From Actinomadura citrea (GTDB lineage Bacteria; Actinomycetota; Actinomycetes; Streptosporangiales; Streptosporangiaceae), in assembly GCF_013409045.1 (NCBI RefSeq), contig NZ_JACCBT010000001.1:8348669-8412668 (forward strand): a stretch of 64,000 bases of DNA, written 5' to 3'. A program made the translations under genes and the position numbers. Shown here one piece after another: positions 8,335-17,203 of the stretch (positions are counted from its first letter, which is position 1; each line of letters begins with the position of its first letter). Below the pieces are notes generated by a model that was given only the letters and a program-made list of their open reading frames with translations, did not search any database and had not been told where the DNA came from.

Positions 8335-9822
8335 TTACGTGGCCTGCGCGACCGTCTGCAGGACGATCTGCGGCGCGACTGACAGCACGATCGCGCCGGC
8401 GGCCGCCGCGGTGATGGCGACACGGACGCCGAGACCGGGCGCCGCGTCGTAGTCCTCGCTGGTGGCGGACGGGGTGAAGAGGCGGACCGCCCACGCGAGG
8501 TAGTAGTAGAGGCCGATGACCGTGTTGATCGCCATCACGACGGCGAGCCAGGTGACGCCGCCGGCGAGGGTGGCGCGGAACACGACGACCTTCGCGAACA
8601 GCCCCATGACGCCGGGGGGCAGGCCGGCGAGGCAGATGAGGAAGAAGGCGAGGGCGGTGGCGACGGCGGGGCTGCGGCGGGCGAGGCCGCGGTAGTCGTC
8701 CAGGGTGTCCCGGCGGCCCGTGGCGGTGCCGCGGCGGTGGAAGCCGATCACGACGGCGAACGCGCCGATGTTCATGACGGCGTAGAGGGCGACGTAGGCG
8801 GTGGTGGCGGCGACGGCCTCGGGGAGGCGGTGCGAGCCGACCGCGAGGGGCGCGAGCATGTAGCCGGACTGGGCGACCGACGACCAGGCCAGCAGGCGAA
8901 TGGCGGTCCGCTGGCGAAGCGCGGCGAGGTTCCCGAGGGTCATGGTGAGCGCGGCCAGGACGGCGACGACGGGGCCCCACACGTGCCCGTAGGCGGGCAG
9001 GCCCAGGGCGAGGACGATCGCGAGCCCGGCGAACCCGGCGGCCTTGGAGACCACGGCGAGGAACGCGGCGACGGGCAGCGGGGAGCCCTGGTAGACGTCC
9101 GGGGCCCAGAAGTGGAACGGGACGGCGGCGACCTTGAACGCGAACCCGGCGAGGACGAGCACGGAGCCCAGCGCGGCGACGGGGTCGAGGTCGGCTGGCA
9201 GCCGGGCGAGGGCGGGCGCGATCCGGTCCAGGTGCATGGCGCCGGTCGCGCCGTACACGAGGCTGATGCCGAACAGCATGACCGCGGTGGACACGACGGA
9301 GACGAGGAAGAGCTTCAGCGCGGCCTCGGAGGACGTCCCGTCGTAGCGGCGCAGCGCGGCCAGCGCGAACACCGGGAGGGAGAGGGTCTCCAGCGCGACG
9401 ACCAGGAGGATGAGGTCGCGGGCCGCGACCAGGGTGAGGGCGCCGATGACGGCGGCGAGCAGCAGGAAGTGGTACTCCCCCACCGGGATCTTCGAGTCGG
9501 TGATCTCCTGGAGGGACAGCAGCACGACGATGACGGCGGCGCCGAGGATGATCCCCTGGAACAGCAGGGTGAAGTCGTCCGCGACGTAGGAGCAGGAGGC
9601 GGGGCCGCCGGAGCGCAGGCCGTCCGGCAGGCAGAAGGTGGCGCGGCGGTCCCCGGCGGCCAGCGCGATCACGGCGACGAGCGCGGTGGCGAGGGACCCG
9701 CCGGACAGCAGGGACAGGACGCGGCGGGGCGCGTCGAAGGCGTCGGCGAGCAGCAGCCCGATCGCGGCGACGGCGAGGACCAGCGGCGGCGCGACCGCCG
9801 CGTAGTCGATGTCCTGGATCAT
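8335..9822 (-). CDS. nuoN: NADH-quinone oxidoreductase subunit N, second nuo set
   Basis: 495 residues, a multi-span proton-antiporter-like membrane subunit of complex I. It has about 14 hydrophobic segments, the family motif FKVAAVPFHFWAPDVYQGSP, and an RLLAWSSVAQSGYML segment in the conserved antiporter core. ATG 9822 overlaps the nuoM stop (TGATG), so translation is coupled. It is the last nuo gene of this set, followed by htpX. A second, fuller nuoN copy lies at 56579-58165; the two are clearly diverged paralogues. Confidence 0.93.
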   Translation of the reverse strand: MIQDIDYAAVAPPLVLAVAAIGLLLADAFDAPRRVLSLLSGGSLATALVAVIALAAGDRRATFCLPDGLRSGGPASCSYVADDFTLLFQGIILGAAVIVVLLSLQEITDSKIPVGEYHFLLLAAVIGALTLVAARDLILLVVALETLSLPVFALAALRRYDGTSSEAALKLFLVSVVSTAVMLFGISLVYGATGAMHLDRIAPALARLPADLDPVAALGSVLVLAGFAFKVAAVPFHFWAPDVYQGSPLPVAAFLAVVSKAAGFAGLAIVLALGLPAYGHVWGPVVAVLAALTMTLGNLAALRQRTAIRLLAWSSVAQSGYMLAPLAVGSHRLPEAVAATTAYVALYAVMNIGAFAVVIGFHRRGTATGRRDTLDDYRGLARRSPAVATALAFFLICLAGLPPGVMGLFAKVVVFRATLAGGVTWLAVVMAINTVIGLYYYLAWAVRLFTPSATSEDYDAAPGLGVRVAITAAAAGAIVLSVAPQIVLQTVAQAT

Positions 9823-11330
9823 CAGCCGCCTCCGAGCAGCGCGCGGACCGGACCCGTGGTCACGTCCAGCAGGGTCTTCGGCCAGAGGCCGACCAGCAGC
9901 GTCAGCGCGATCAGCGGCACCCAGGCGGCGTACTCCTGGAGGGAGATCGACGCGACCGGGCCGCGGGGGGCTGCGACGCCGTCGGACGGCCCGTGGGTGA
10001 GCTTGGCGAGCATGCGCAGGAAGTAGGCGGCGGTCAGGACGGTGCCGAGCGCGGCGACGACCATGAACGTCACGAACGTCTCGCGGGGCAGGTCGGCGTG
10101 CGGCCGGTACGCGCCGATCAGGGCGAGCACCTCGCCCCAGAAGCCGGCGAGCCCGGGGAGCCCGAGGGACGCGACGGACGCGAAGGTCAGGATGGAGGCC
10201 AGCCGCGGGGACGTGCTGAGCATGCCGCCGCCGAGGGCGTTCATGTCGCCGGTGCCCCAGCGTTCCTTGACCGAGCCGGCGAGGAAGAACAGCAGGCCGG
10301 TGATGAGGCCGTGCGCGATGTTGCCGAACAGGGCGGCGTTGATGCCGACCGGGGTGAGGGTCGCGATGCCGAGCAGGACGAACCCCATGTGCCCGACGGA
10401 CGAGTAGGCGATCATCCGTTTCAGGTCGCGCTGGGCGAGGCAGGCGAGCGCGCCGTAGACGATCCCGATGACGGCGAGGAGGCCGAGCCACGGCGCCCAG
10501 ACCCGCGCGCCGTCCGGGGCGAGCGGGAGCGCGACGCGGACGAGGCCGTAGGTGCCCATCTTCAGCAGCACCCCGGCCAGCAGGACGGACCCGACCGTCG
10601 GGGCCTCGGTGTGCGCGTCCGGAAGCCAGGTGTGCAGCGGCCACATCGGAGCCTTGACCGCGAACCCGATCCCCATCAGGGCGAACGCCGTGACCTGGAG
10701 GCCGTGCGACAGGCCGGACCCGTGCCGGGCGGCCAGGTCGGTCATGTCGAGCGTGCCGGCCTTGGCGCCGACGAGCAGCATCCCGGCGAGCAGGAGCCCG
10801 GAGCCGAGGAGCGTGTAGAGGATGAACTTCGTGGCCGCGGCGCGGCGTCCCGTCCCGCCCCACAGCATGATCACCGCGTACATGGGGACCAGGACGGTCT
10901 CGAAGAACACGAAGAACAGCACGAGGTCGAGCGCGACGAACGTGCCGAGCATCCCGACCTCCAGGACGAGCAGCAGCGCGGTGAGCAGCCGGATCCGGCT
11001 GCCTTCCGGCGGGTGCCGCAGCGTGTAGAGGAAGCACAGGAACGTCAGCAGGGCGGTCAGCACGACGAGCGGCAGCGAGATGCCGTCGACGCCGAGGTGG
11101 AACCGCAGGCCGATGGCGGGCGCCCAGGGCCGGTCGACCTCCAGTTGCATGCGGGACGTGTCGCCGAAGTCGAACGCCGACATGGCCGAGACCGCGACGA
11201 GCAGGGTGGCGGCGGACACGGCCGTCCCGAACGCGCGGACGGCGAAGCCGGTGCGCAGGAACCGGTTCGCCGGGACGAGCATCGCCAGCGCCCCGAGCAG
11301 CGGGAGCGTCATCATCAGCACGAAGATCAC
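9822..11330 (-). CDS. nuoM: NADH-quinone oxidoreductase subunit M, second nuo set
   Basis: 502 residues with about 14 membrane helices. Family motifs seen are FFETVLVPMY, the VKAPMWPLHTWLPDAHTEAP region with the conserved Lys of the proton channel, and RMIAYSSVGHMGFV. The start is taken as GTG 11330, whose GTGA overlaps the nuoL stop at 11327-11329, matching the coupling seen throughout this operon. Two in-frame ATGs 15-20 bases later are alternatives, but none has a good ribosome binding site. It would pump protons in the membrane arm of complex I. Confidence 0.92.
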   Translation of the reverse strand: MIFVLMMTLPLLGALAMLVPANRFLRTGFAVRAFGTAVSAATLLVAVSAMSAFDFGDTSRMQLEVDRPWAPAIGLRFHLGVDGISLPLVVLTALLTFLCFLYTLRHPPEGSRIRLLTALLLVLEVGMLGTFVALDLVLFFVFFETVLVPMYAVIMLWGGTGRRAAATKFILYTLLGSGLLLAGMLLVGAKAGTLDMTDLAARHGSGLSHGLQVTAFALMGIGFAVKAPMWPLHTWLPDAHTEAPTVGSVLLAGVLLKMGTYGLVRVALPLAPDGARVWAPWLGLLAVIGIVYGALACLAQRDLKRMIAYSSVGHMGFVLLGIATLTPVGINAALFGNIAHGLITGLLFFLAGSVKERWGTGDMNALGGGMLSTSPRLASILTFASVASLGLPGLAGFWGEVLALIGAYRPHADLPRETFVTFMVVAALGTVLTAAYFLRMLAKLTHGPSDGVAAPRGPVASISLQEYAAWVPLIALTLLVGLWPKTLLDVTTGPVRALLGGG

Positions 11331-13189
11331 TGGAAGATCACCACCGCGGCCGCGATGGCGGCGACACCGGCGAGCAGGCCGGTGAGGTAGGTCTGGGGGT
11401 TTCCGTTCTGGACGAATCTGACCAGGCCGCCCAGGCGGCCCGCGCCCCGTCCGGTGCCGACGACGGCGGCGTCCACGCGTCGTTGGTCGAACAGGACGAC
11501 GTGACGCGCCAGCGCCTGGACGGGCCGGACGATGGCAGCCGCATAGAGCTCGTCCACGAAGAAGGCCCGCGCGAAGACGGTACGGACGGGGCCGAGCGCG
11601 CGCGCGGGGTCCAATGCCGGGTCGCGGTTCCACACAAGGAACGCACCGCCCGCCCCCACGGCGAGCAGCAGCACGCTGAGCAGCGATGCTCCGATTTGGG
11701 GACGCAGCTCCGGAGCCCCGAGGCCGAAGAATCCGAGGATCGCGGCGGGGACGGCCAGCGCCGCCACGGTCCACGACATGATGCGTGCCGGGTCGCGGAT
11801 CTCGTATGTGCCGCGTCGCTCACCGAAGAACGTCATCAACCACGCACGCATCGCATAGGCGGCCGTCAGGACGACCGTGACGAGCAATCCGACATAGACC
11901 AGCCACGCGATCCCGCCCGATGTGACCTCGCCGCCATGCAGGGCGGCGTGCTGGGCGGCCTCTATGACGGCGTCCTTGCTGAACCATCCGCTGAACGGCG
12001 GGACGCCCGCGAGGGCGGCGAAGCCCACGGTCATCGACCAGAACGTGAGGGGCATGCCGCGCCGTAGGCCGCCGTAGTGGGCGAGCATGTTCGACCCTGC
12101 GGTCACGATGACGCACCCGGCGGCCAGGAACAGCAGCGCCTTGAACGCCGCGTGCGTCAGCAGGTGGAAGATCGCGGCCGACTTCGCGCCCACCGCGAGC
12201 CCCGCGGCCATGACGGCGAGCTGGCTGATGGTGGAGTACGCCAGGACGCGTTTCAGATCGTCCTGGGCGAGGGCCGCGCACGCCGAGCCGACCATGGAGA
12301 CCACCGCGACGGCGCCCAGCACGGCGAGCGCGGACGGGGCCGCGAGGAACACCCCGTACAGCCGCGCCACGACGTAGATCCCCGCCGCGACCATCGTCGC
12401 CGCGTGGATGAGGGCGCTGATCGGAGTGGGGCCCGCCATCGCGTCCGGGAGCCAGGTGTGCAGCGGGAACTGGGCGCTCTTGCCCGCGACCCCGGCGAGC
12501 AGCAGCAGCGCGGCCGCCGTCACCGTGGACTGCGGGAGGTCGCCGGACATCCGGACGATCCGGTCGATCTGGAACGTCCCGGCGCCCACGCCGAGCACGA
12601 TCACGCCGATGAGGAAGCCGGCGTCGCCGAGCCGCGTGACGAGGAACGCCTTGACCGCCGCCCGCGAGTTGGCCCGCTCCTCCCAGTGGTGCCCGATCAG
12701 GAAGTACGAGCAGATGCCCATGACCTCCCAGCCCACGTACAGGACGAGCAGGTCGCCGGAGTAGACGACCAGCAGCATCGCGGACGTGAACAGCGAGATG
12801 AACGCGGCGTAGGAGGAGTACCGGCGGTCGCCGGACATGTACGCGACCGAGAACACCTGGACGGCGAGCGCCACGCAGCAGACCATGAGGCCGACGACCG
12901 CGGCCAGGCCGTCCACCTGGAGGCCGACGCCGATCGGCACCGATCCGGTGTCGACCAGCGTGAGGGTGCCGGTGCGCTCGCCCGGGTCGCGCCAGACGGC
13001 GAACGCGACGATCGCCGACAGGACGAGCGACACCGCGACCGGCGCGCACGCGATCAGCGCCGGGCCGTTGCGCAGCGGCGAGCCCGCGGGGGCGCCGCGC
13101 AGCAGCCGGGTCAGGGACGGGCCGGACAGCATCCCGGCGAACGCGGCGAGGAACGGCGGCAGCGCGACGAGCGACGCGAGCAGGATCAC
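11327..13189 (-). CDS. nuoL: NADH-quinone oxidoreductase subunit L, second nuo set
   Basis: 620 residues. It has the antiporter core (GKSAQFPLHTWLPDAMAGP, ALIHAATMVAAG, DLKRVLAYSTISQL) and the long C-terminal part expected for the lateral helix and last transmembrane segment (ending VVIFQ). The GTG start at 13189 overlaps the nuoK stop. The membrane location at the distal end of complex I is inferred from the family. The paralogue at 59775-61691 is of similar length, so this copy is not truncated. Confidence 0.93.
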   Translation of the reverse strand: MILLASLVALPPFLAAFAGMLSGPSLTRLLRGAPAGSPLRNGPALIACAPVAVSLVLSAIVAFAVWRDPGERTGTLTLVDTGSVPIGVGLQVDGLAAVVGLMVCCVALAVQVFSVAYMSGDRRYSSYAAFISLFTSAMLLVVYSGDLLVLYVGWEVMGICSYFLIGHHWEERANSRAAVKAFLVTRLGDAGFLIGVIVLGVGAGTFQIDRIVRMSGDLPQSTVTAAALLLLAGVAGKSAQFPLHTWLPDAMAGPTPISALIHAATMVAAGIYVVARLYGVFLAAPSALAVLGAVAVVSMVGSACAALAQDDLKRVLAYSTISQLAVMAAGLAVGAKSAAIFHLLTHAAFKALLFLAAGCVIVTAGSNMLAHYGGLRRGMPLTFWSMTVGFAALAGVPPFSGWFSKDAVIEAAQHAALHGGEVTSGGIAWLVYVGLLVTVVLTAAYAMRAWLMTFFGERRGTYEIRDPARIMSWTVAALAVPAAILGFFGLGAPELRPQIGASLLSVLLLAVGAGGAFLVWNRDPALDPARALGPVRTVFARAFFVDELYAAAIVRPVQALARHVVLFDQRRVDAAVVGTGRGAGRLGGLVRFVQNGNPQTYLTGLLAGVAAIAAAVVIFQ

Positions 13190-13587
13190 GACGGCGCCTC
13201 CTCGCGCTCGGGTGCCGGTTCGGGGCCGGCTTCCCGTCCCGCTGACGCGCGTCCGTCCGGACGGGGCCGCGTCTCCTCCGCGTCCTCGGAGAGGGCGCGG
13301 AGCCGGTCGACGTCGATCATCTGCCGGTTGCGGAACACCAGCAGCACGATCGCGAGGCCGAGCCCGATCTCCGCCGCGGCGATCACGATGGTGAACAGCG
13401 TGAGGACCTGGCCGCCGTGCAGGCGGTCCCGGTACCAGACGTCGAACGTGACGAGGTTGAGGTTCACCGCGTTCAGCATCAGCTCGACCGACATCAGGAC
13501 GAGGATCGCGTTGCGGCGCGCCAGCACCCCGTAGACACCGACGGAGAACAGCAGGGCGGCGACGACCGTCGGGTAGGCGAGATGCAT
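13186..13587 (-). CDS. nuoK: NADH-quinone oxidoreductase subunit K, second nuo set, C-terminally extended
   Basis: 133 residues against about 100 normally. The core has three transmembrane helices with the two conserved membrane glutamates (in LMSVELMLNAVNL and in AAAEIGLGLAI). After about residue 98 comes a hydrophilic tail rich in Arg, Glu and Pro that the paralogue at 61702-62001 (99 residues) lacks. ATG 13587 overlaps the nuoJ stop. The tail faces the same side as the third helix end; its role is unknown. Confidence 0.92.
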   Translation of the reverse strand: MHLAYPTVVAALLFSVGVYGVLARRNAILVLMSVELMLNAVNLNLVTFDVWYRDRLHGGQVLTLFTIVIAAAEIGLGLAIVLLVFRNRQMIDVDRLRALSEDAEETRPRPDGRASAGREAGPEPAPEREEAPS

Positions 13588-14144
13588 CAGGCGTCGCCCT
13601 TCCCGCCGGGCTTCGCGTCCGGCTTCGCGGCGGCGCCCGGACGGGCCCGGATGTCCGACCGCGACAGGACGATCGCGCCGACCAGCGAGGCCAGCAGCAG
13701 CACCGACAGGACCTCGAACGGCAGTACCCACGTCCGGAACACGGCGCCGCCGAGCTCCTCCGCCGATCCGCCTCCCGCGCGCAGCGGTGTCCGCGCGTCG
13801 CCGAACCCCATGACCATCACGGTGATCAGGACGGCGGCCGTGGCGGCGGCGACGGCCAGCGCGGCCCACCGGTTCCCCGAGTCCAGGTCGGCGGACTCCC
13901 CGATCGGCGCCCGCGTCAGCATGACCCCGAACAGCAGCAGCACCACGACGGCGCCGACGTAGATGAGGACCTGCACCCAGGCGACGAACTCCGCGGTGAG
14001 GACGAGGTAGCCGCCCGCGAGCGCGCCGAACGACACCACCAGCCACAGCGCCGCGTGGACGAGCTGCCGCGTCGTGACCACGAGGATCGCGGAGCCGACC
14101 GCCACCACGCCGAGCAGCGTGAAGACGATCTCCTGGCCGCTCAT
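13587..14144 (-). CDS. nuoJ: NADH-quinone oxidoreductase subunit J, second nuo set
   Basis: 185 residues with five predicted transmembrane helices. The conserved LIYVGAVVVLLLFGVML segment (helix 3, containing the pi-bulge region of complex I) is present. The tail after residue about 165 is short and basic (DAKPGGKGDA). Start and stop overlap neighbours by four bases (ATGA). It is shorter than the copy at 61998-62918, whose soluble tail is much longer. Confidence 0.92.
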   Translation of the reverse strand: MSGQEIVFTLLGVVAVGSAILVVTTRQLVHAALWLVVSFGALAGGYLVLTAEFVAWVQVLIYVGAVVVLLLFGVMLTRAPIGESADLDSGNRWAALAVAAATAAVLITVMVMGFGDARTPLRAGGGSAEELGGAVFRTWVLPFEVLSVLLLASLVGAIVLSRSDIRARPGAAAKPDAKPGGKGDA

Positions 14145-14710
14145 CCGCGCTCCCCCGGCTCGCGGGGCGGTCCCGTCCGGGGCGGCCGGGCGGCCCGCGC
14201 GGCGGCCTTCTCCGCCGCGGCCACCTCCTTCGGCGGCTCGGCGGACGGATCGTGCGCCTGCGGCGGCGGGACGGTCCACATCCACTCCCGCAGCCGTTCC
14301 TTCTCGTGCGTCAGCTCGGCGATGTCGTACTCGGCGTACTCGAACTCCGGCGACCAGAACAGGGCGTCGAACGGGCACACCTCGATGCAGATGCCGCAGT
14401 ACATGCACAGCGCGAAGTCGATCGCGAACCGGTCGAGGACGTTACGGGTCCGGGGGCGTCCGCCGCCTTCGGCGGGGAGCGTCTCCTTGTGCGAATCGAT
14501 GTAGATGCACCAGTCGGGACACTCGCGGGCGCACAGCATGCACACCGTGCAGTTCTCCTCGAACAGCGCGATGACGCCCCTGCCGCGCGGCGGCAGATCC
14601 GGTTGCACTTCGGGGTACTGGCGCGTTATGGACCGCCGCGTCATCGTCCGCAACGTGACCGCCAGTCCCTTGGCCAGTCCGCCTCCTGGTAGCCGTCCCA
14701 CGCGCCCCAT
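14141..14710 (-). CDS. nuoI: NADH-quinone oxidoreductase subunit I (2x[4Fe-4S] ferredoxin), second nuo set
   Basis: 189 residues. Two ferredoxin motifs are visible: CTVCMLCARECPDWC and CMYCGICIEVCPFDA, which hold clusters N6a and N6b in the peripheral arm. The start MGRVGRLPGGGLAKG at ATG 14710 gives the usual N-terminus for this actinobacterial type. The C-terminal 45 residues are Pro/Ala/Arg-rich. Unlike the rest of the set it is not overlapped by its upstream nuo gene: an oppositely oriented gene lies between nuoI and nuoH, so nuoI must start from its own promoter in the 102-base gap at 14711-14812. Confidence 0.93.
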   Translation of the reverse strand: MGRVGRLPGGGLAKGLAVTLRTMTRRSITRQYPEVQPDLPPRGRGVIALFEENCTVCMLCARECPDWCIYIDSHKETLPAEGGGRPRTRNVLDRFAIDFALCMYCGICIEVCPFDALFWSPEFEYAEYDIAELTHEKERLREWMWTVPPPQAHDPSAEPPKEVAAAEKAAARAARPPRTGPPREPGERG

Positions 14711-14812
14711 GATTGCGCACGATCGGCGCGGGGGGAACGCGGCGGGTTCCGCGTTCGTCCAACGAGGTATAGGTCGTGTGCCACGGAGCAGGCTTACGGC
14801 TGGGGAGGGCAT

Positions 14813-15640
14813 GTGGGTCATCACGCGGAGCATCCCTACGACCCTGAGCCCGAGTACCCCTCTCGGCCGGCGTCTGACCAGCCACGTTCCCCGCACCGCC
14901 GACCGCCGCCTCCGCGGCGTCCGCCCGCGGCGCCCGGCTGGCGCCCCCCGTATCCGGGTCCGCCCGTGCCTCCGCAGCCGCCCCTGCCGTCGCCCATCCC
15001 GGTGCCCAGCCCCCAGACGGCCCACGGCATCCTGTGGGCTTTCGTGCCCTTCATCACGCTCGGCTTCGGGACGCCGGTCTCGTTCCTGTACGCGGCCGTC
15101 CACCGGCGGTCCCTGGGGCTCGGGGGCACCGCCGCCGGCTACGGCGCCGGCACGGCGGCCGTGCTGATGATGCTCCAGTCCGGCAACCCGTTCTTCATCG
15201 TCTTCGGCTCGTTCGTGATGCTCCTGCTGTGGATCGCCGGCACGGGGCACGCGTTCGCCGTCCGGTCGTCGGTCTTCCCCCGCGAGATCCCCCGCAGCGT
15301 GCTGAACGAGCACGCGATCGAGGTCGCCAAGTACCGGCGGACGCTGCGCGAGCAGGCCCGCGCGCTCGCCTCCGAGGACCCGGCGCTCGCCCGCGAGCTG
15401 CGCATCGGCCGCCCCGACGTGCCGCGCACCTACGACGACGGCGGGCTCGTGGACGTCAACCACGTGCCCCGCGCGATCATCGAGGCGCTGCCCGGCATGA
15501 CCCCGGACATCGCCGACCGGATCGTCCGCCGCCGCGCGCAGACGGGCGGGTTCGTCTCCGTCGAGGAGATGGCCGTCGACGCCGACGTCCCGCCGGACGT
15601 CCTCCCCCAGCTGGCCGACTTCACGATCTTCCTCAGGTGA
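14813..15640 (+). CDS. Membrane protein with C-terminal helix-hairpin-helix domain, inserted within the nuo set
   Basis: 275 residues. The N-terminus (1-70) is proline-rich and disordered. Three hydrophobic segments lie around 72-150. Residues 205-275 form a ComEA-type helix-hairpin-helix pair: VDVNHVPRAIIEALPGMTPD, then ADRIVRRRAQTGGFVSVEEM. HhH pairs bind DNA or mediate protein contacts. The GTG start at 14813 has GGAGG seven bases upstream. It is divergent from nuoI (102 bases) and convergent with nuoH (50 bases), so it splits the nuo genes. Any link to complex I is unproven. Confidence 0.82.
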   Translation: MGHHAEHPYDPEPEYPSRPASDQPRSPHRRPPPPRRPPAAPGWRPPYPGPPVPPQPPLPSPIPVPSPQTAHGILWAFVPFITLGFGTPVSFLYAAVHRRSLGLGGTAAGYGAGTAAVLMMLQSGNPFFIVFGSFVMLLLWIAGTGHAFAVRSSVFPREIPRSVLNEHAIEVAKYRRTLREQARALASEDPALARELRIGRPDVPRTYDDGGLVDVNHVPRAIIEALPGMTPDIADRIVRRRAQTGGFVSVEEMAVDADVPPDVLPQLADFTIFLR

Positions 15641-15690
15641 CGGCCGGGCGCCGGCGGCGCTCAGTGCTGGGCGGCTCGGTGATGGGCGGC

Positions 15691-16644
15691 TCAGAGGGCG
15701 ACCCTGAGGACGCCGGTCAGCGCGAGCTGGGCCAGCGACAGCGGGACGAGCCACGCCCAGGCGAGCTTCTGCAGCTGGTCCTCGCGCATGCGCGGGTAGC
15801 TGACCCGCAGCCAGATCACGCAGAACGCCAGCACGGCGACCTTCAGCAGCGTCCAGAGCCAGCCCAGCTCGGTGTTCAGGAACGGGCCCTTCCACCCGCC
15901 GAGGAACAGCACGGTCGTCAGCGCGCACAGCACGACGATCCCGGCGTACTCCGCCAGGATGAACAGCGCGAAGCGCAGCCCGCCGTACTCCGTGTACGGA
16001 CCGAAGATGATCTCTGAGTCGGCGACCGGCATGTCGAACGGCGGGCGCCGCAGCTCCGCCAGGCCCGCGACGAAGAACACGACGCCGCCGACCGCCTGCC
16101 ACGGCAGCCACCACCAGCGCCACTCCTCCACGACGCCCTGGAGTGACAGCGTTCCCGCCGCCATCGCCACCGACGACGCCGCGAACACCATCGGCAGCTC
16201 GTAGGACATCAGCTGCGCCGCGACCCGCATCCCGCCGAGGAGCGAGTACTTGTTCGCGCTCGCCCAGCCCGCCATGATCGCGCCGATCACGCCGACGCCC
16301 ATCACGGCGAGCGCGAAGAACACCCCGGGGCCGAGGTCGAGCGCGACCTGCCCGCCGGGCCCGACCGGGACCACCAGCAGCACCAGCAGGTACGGGACGA
16401 TCGCCACGCCCGGCGCCAGCTTGAACACCCACCGGTCGGCGTCGCGCGGGACCACGTCCTCCTTCTGGGCGAACTTGACGCCGTCGGCGACGAGCTGCGC
16501 CCAGCCGTGGAAACCGCCCGCGTACATGGGGCCGAGGCGGCCCTGCATGTGCGCCATCACCTTGTGCTCGGCCTGCCCCACCAGCAGCGGGAGCACCGCG
16601 AAGGCGCCCGCGACCAGCACCAGCTTGACCACGATCTCAAGCAT
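15691..16644 (-). CDS. nuoH: NADH-quinone oxidoreductase subunit H, second nuo set
   Basis: 317 residues, eight or nine membrane helices. It has EHKVMAHMQGRLGPMYAG (quinone-site loop), ELPMVFAASSVAMAAG, RRPPFDMPVADSEIIFG (the conserved acidic loop near the quinone chamber) and WLRVSYPRMREDQL. NuoH joins the membrane and peripheral arms. ATG 16644 overlaps the nuoC end by eight bases. The partner NuoD, which forms the other half of the quinone site, is not encoded in this set. Confidence 0.93.
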   Translation of the reverse strand: MLEIVVKLVLVAGAFAVLPLLVGQAEHKVMAHMQGRLGPMYAGGFHGWAQLVADGVKFAQKEDVVPRDADRWVFKLAPGVAIVPYLLVLLVVPVGPGGQVALDLGPGVFFALAVMGVGVIGAIMAGWASANKYSLLGGMRVAAQLMSYELPMVFAASSVAMAAGTLSLQGVVEEWRWWWLPWQAVGGVVFFVAGLAELRRPPFDMPVADSEIIFGPYTEYGGLRFALFILAEYAGIVVLCALTTVLFLGGWKGPFLNTELGWLWTLLKVAVLAFCVIWLRVSYPRMREDQLQKLAWAWLVPLSLAQLALTGVLRVAL

Positions 16645-17203
16645 GGGGCCCCCAGCCCTCCGGGACCCCGGGCGGGCGGACGCGGCGGCGGCTCGGCGCG
16701 CCGTGCCCGGACTCGCCCGGTTCCTTCGCGCCCGGCCACGGCTTGGCGACGCGGGCGGCGAGGACGAAGTCCTTGCGCAGCGGGTGGCCCTCGAACCCGT
16801 CCGGCAGCAGCAGCGGGACGAGGTTCGGATGGCCCTCGAACAGGATGCCGAACATCTCCGACGTCTCCCGCTCGTGCCACGCGGCGCCCCGGTAGACGCC
16901 CGTAGCCGTCGCCAGCACGGGCGCCCGCTTCGTGACGCGCGTGCGGACCAGCAGGTGGTGGCGGCGCTCCAGCGAGTACACGTGGACGACGACCGCGAAG
17001 CCCTCCTCCAGTTCGTCCACGCCGGTCAGCCAGTCGAAGAAACCGCAGGCCAGCTCGTCGCGCGCGAAGGTGAGCGCGTCCACCCAGAGCTCGGGCGCCA
17101 CCCCGACGGCCAGCCCCCCGAAGGTCTCCTCGGTGGTGACCTCGTCGCCGAAGCGTCCCGTCCAGGCGTCCGCGAGTTCCGCTCCCGGGGGCTGCGGGCT
17201 CAT
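16637..17203 (-). CDS. nuoC: NADH-quinone oxidoreductase subunit C (30 kDa), second nuo set
   Basis: 188 residues. The family core is present: FFDWLTGVDELEEGF, the GAAWHERETSEMFGI segment, then the signature GHPLRKDFVL. The C-terminal 30 residues are basic and proline-rich. ATG 17203 overlaps the nuoB stop. In most genomes nuoC is followed by or fused to nuoD; here nuoH follows directly, so NuoD would have to come from the other nuo operon if a complete complex is made. Confidence 0.92.
   Translation of the reverse strand: MSPQPPGAELADAWTGRFGDEVTTEETFGGLAVGVAPELWVDALTFARDELACGFFDWLTGVDELEEGFAVVVHVYSLERRHHLLVRTRVTKRAPVLATATGVYRGAAWHERETSEMFGILFEGHPNLVPLLLPDGFEGHPLRKDFVLAARVAKPWPGAKEPGESGHGAPSRRRVRPPGVPEGWGPHA

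Noticed and set aside
8737..11390. Long plus-strand frames opposite nuoN and nuoM of the second set
   Set aside because: Antisense shadows with Glu/Gly/Arg runs; the minus-strand membrane proteins are unmistakable.
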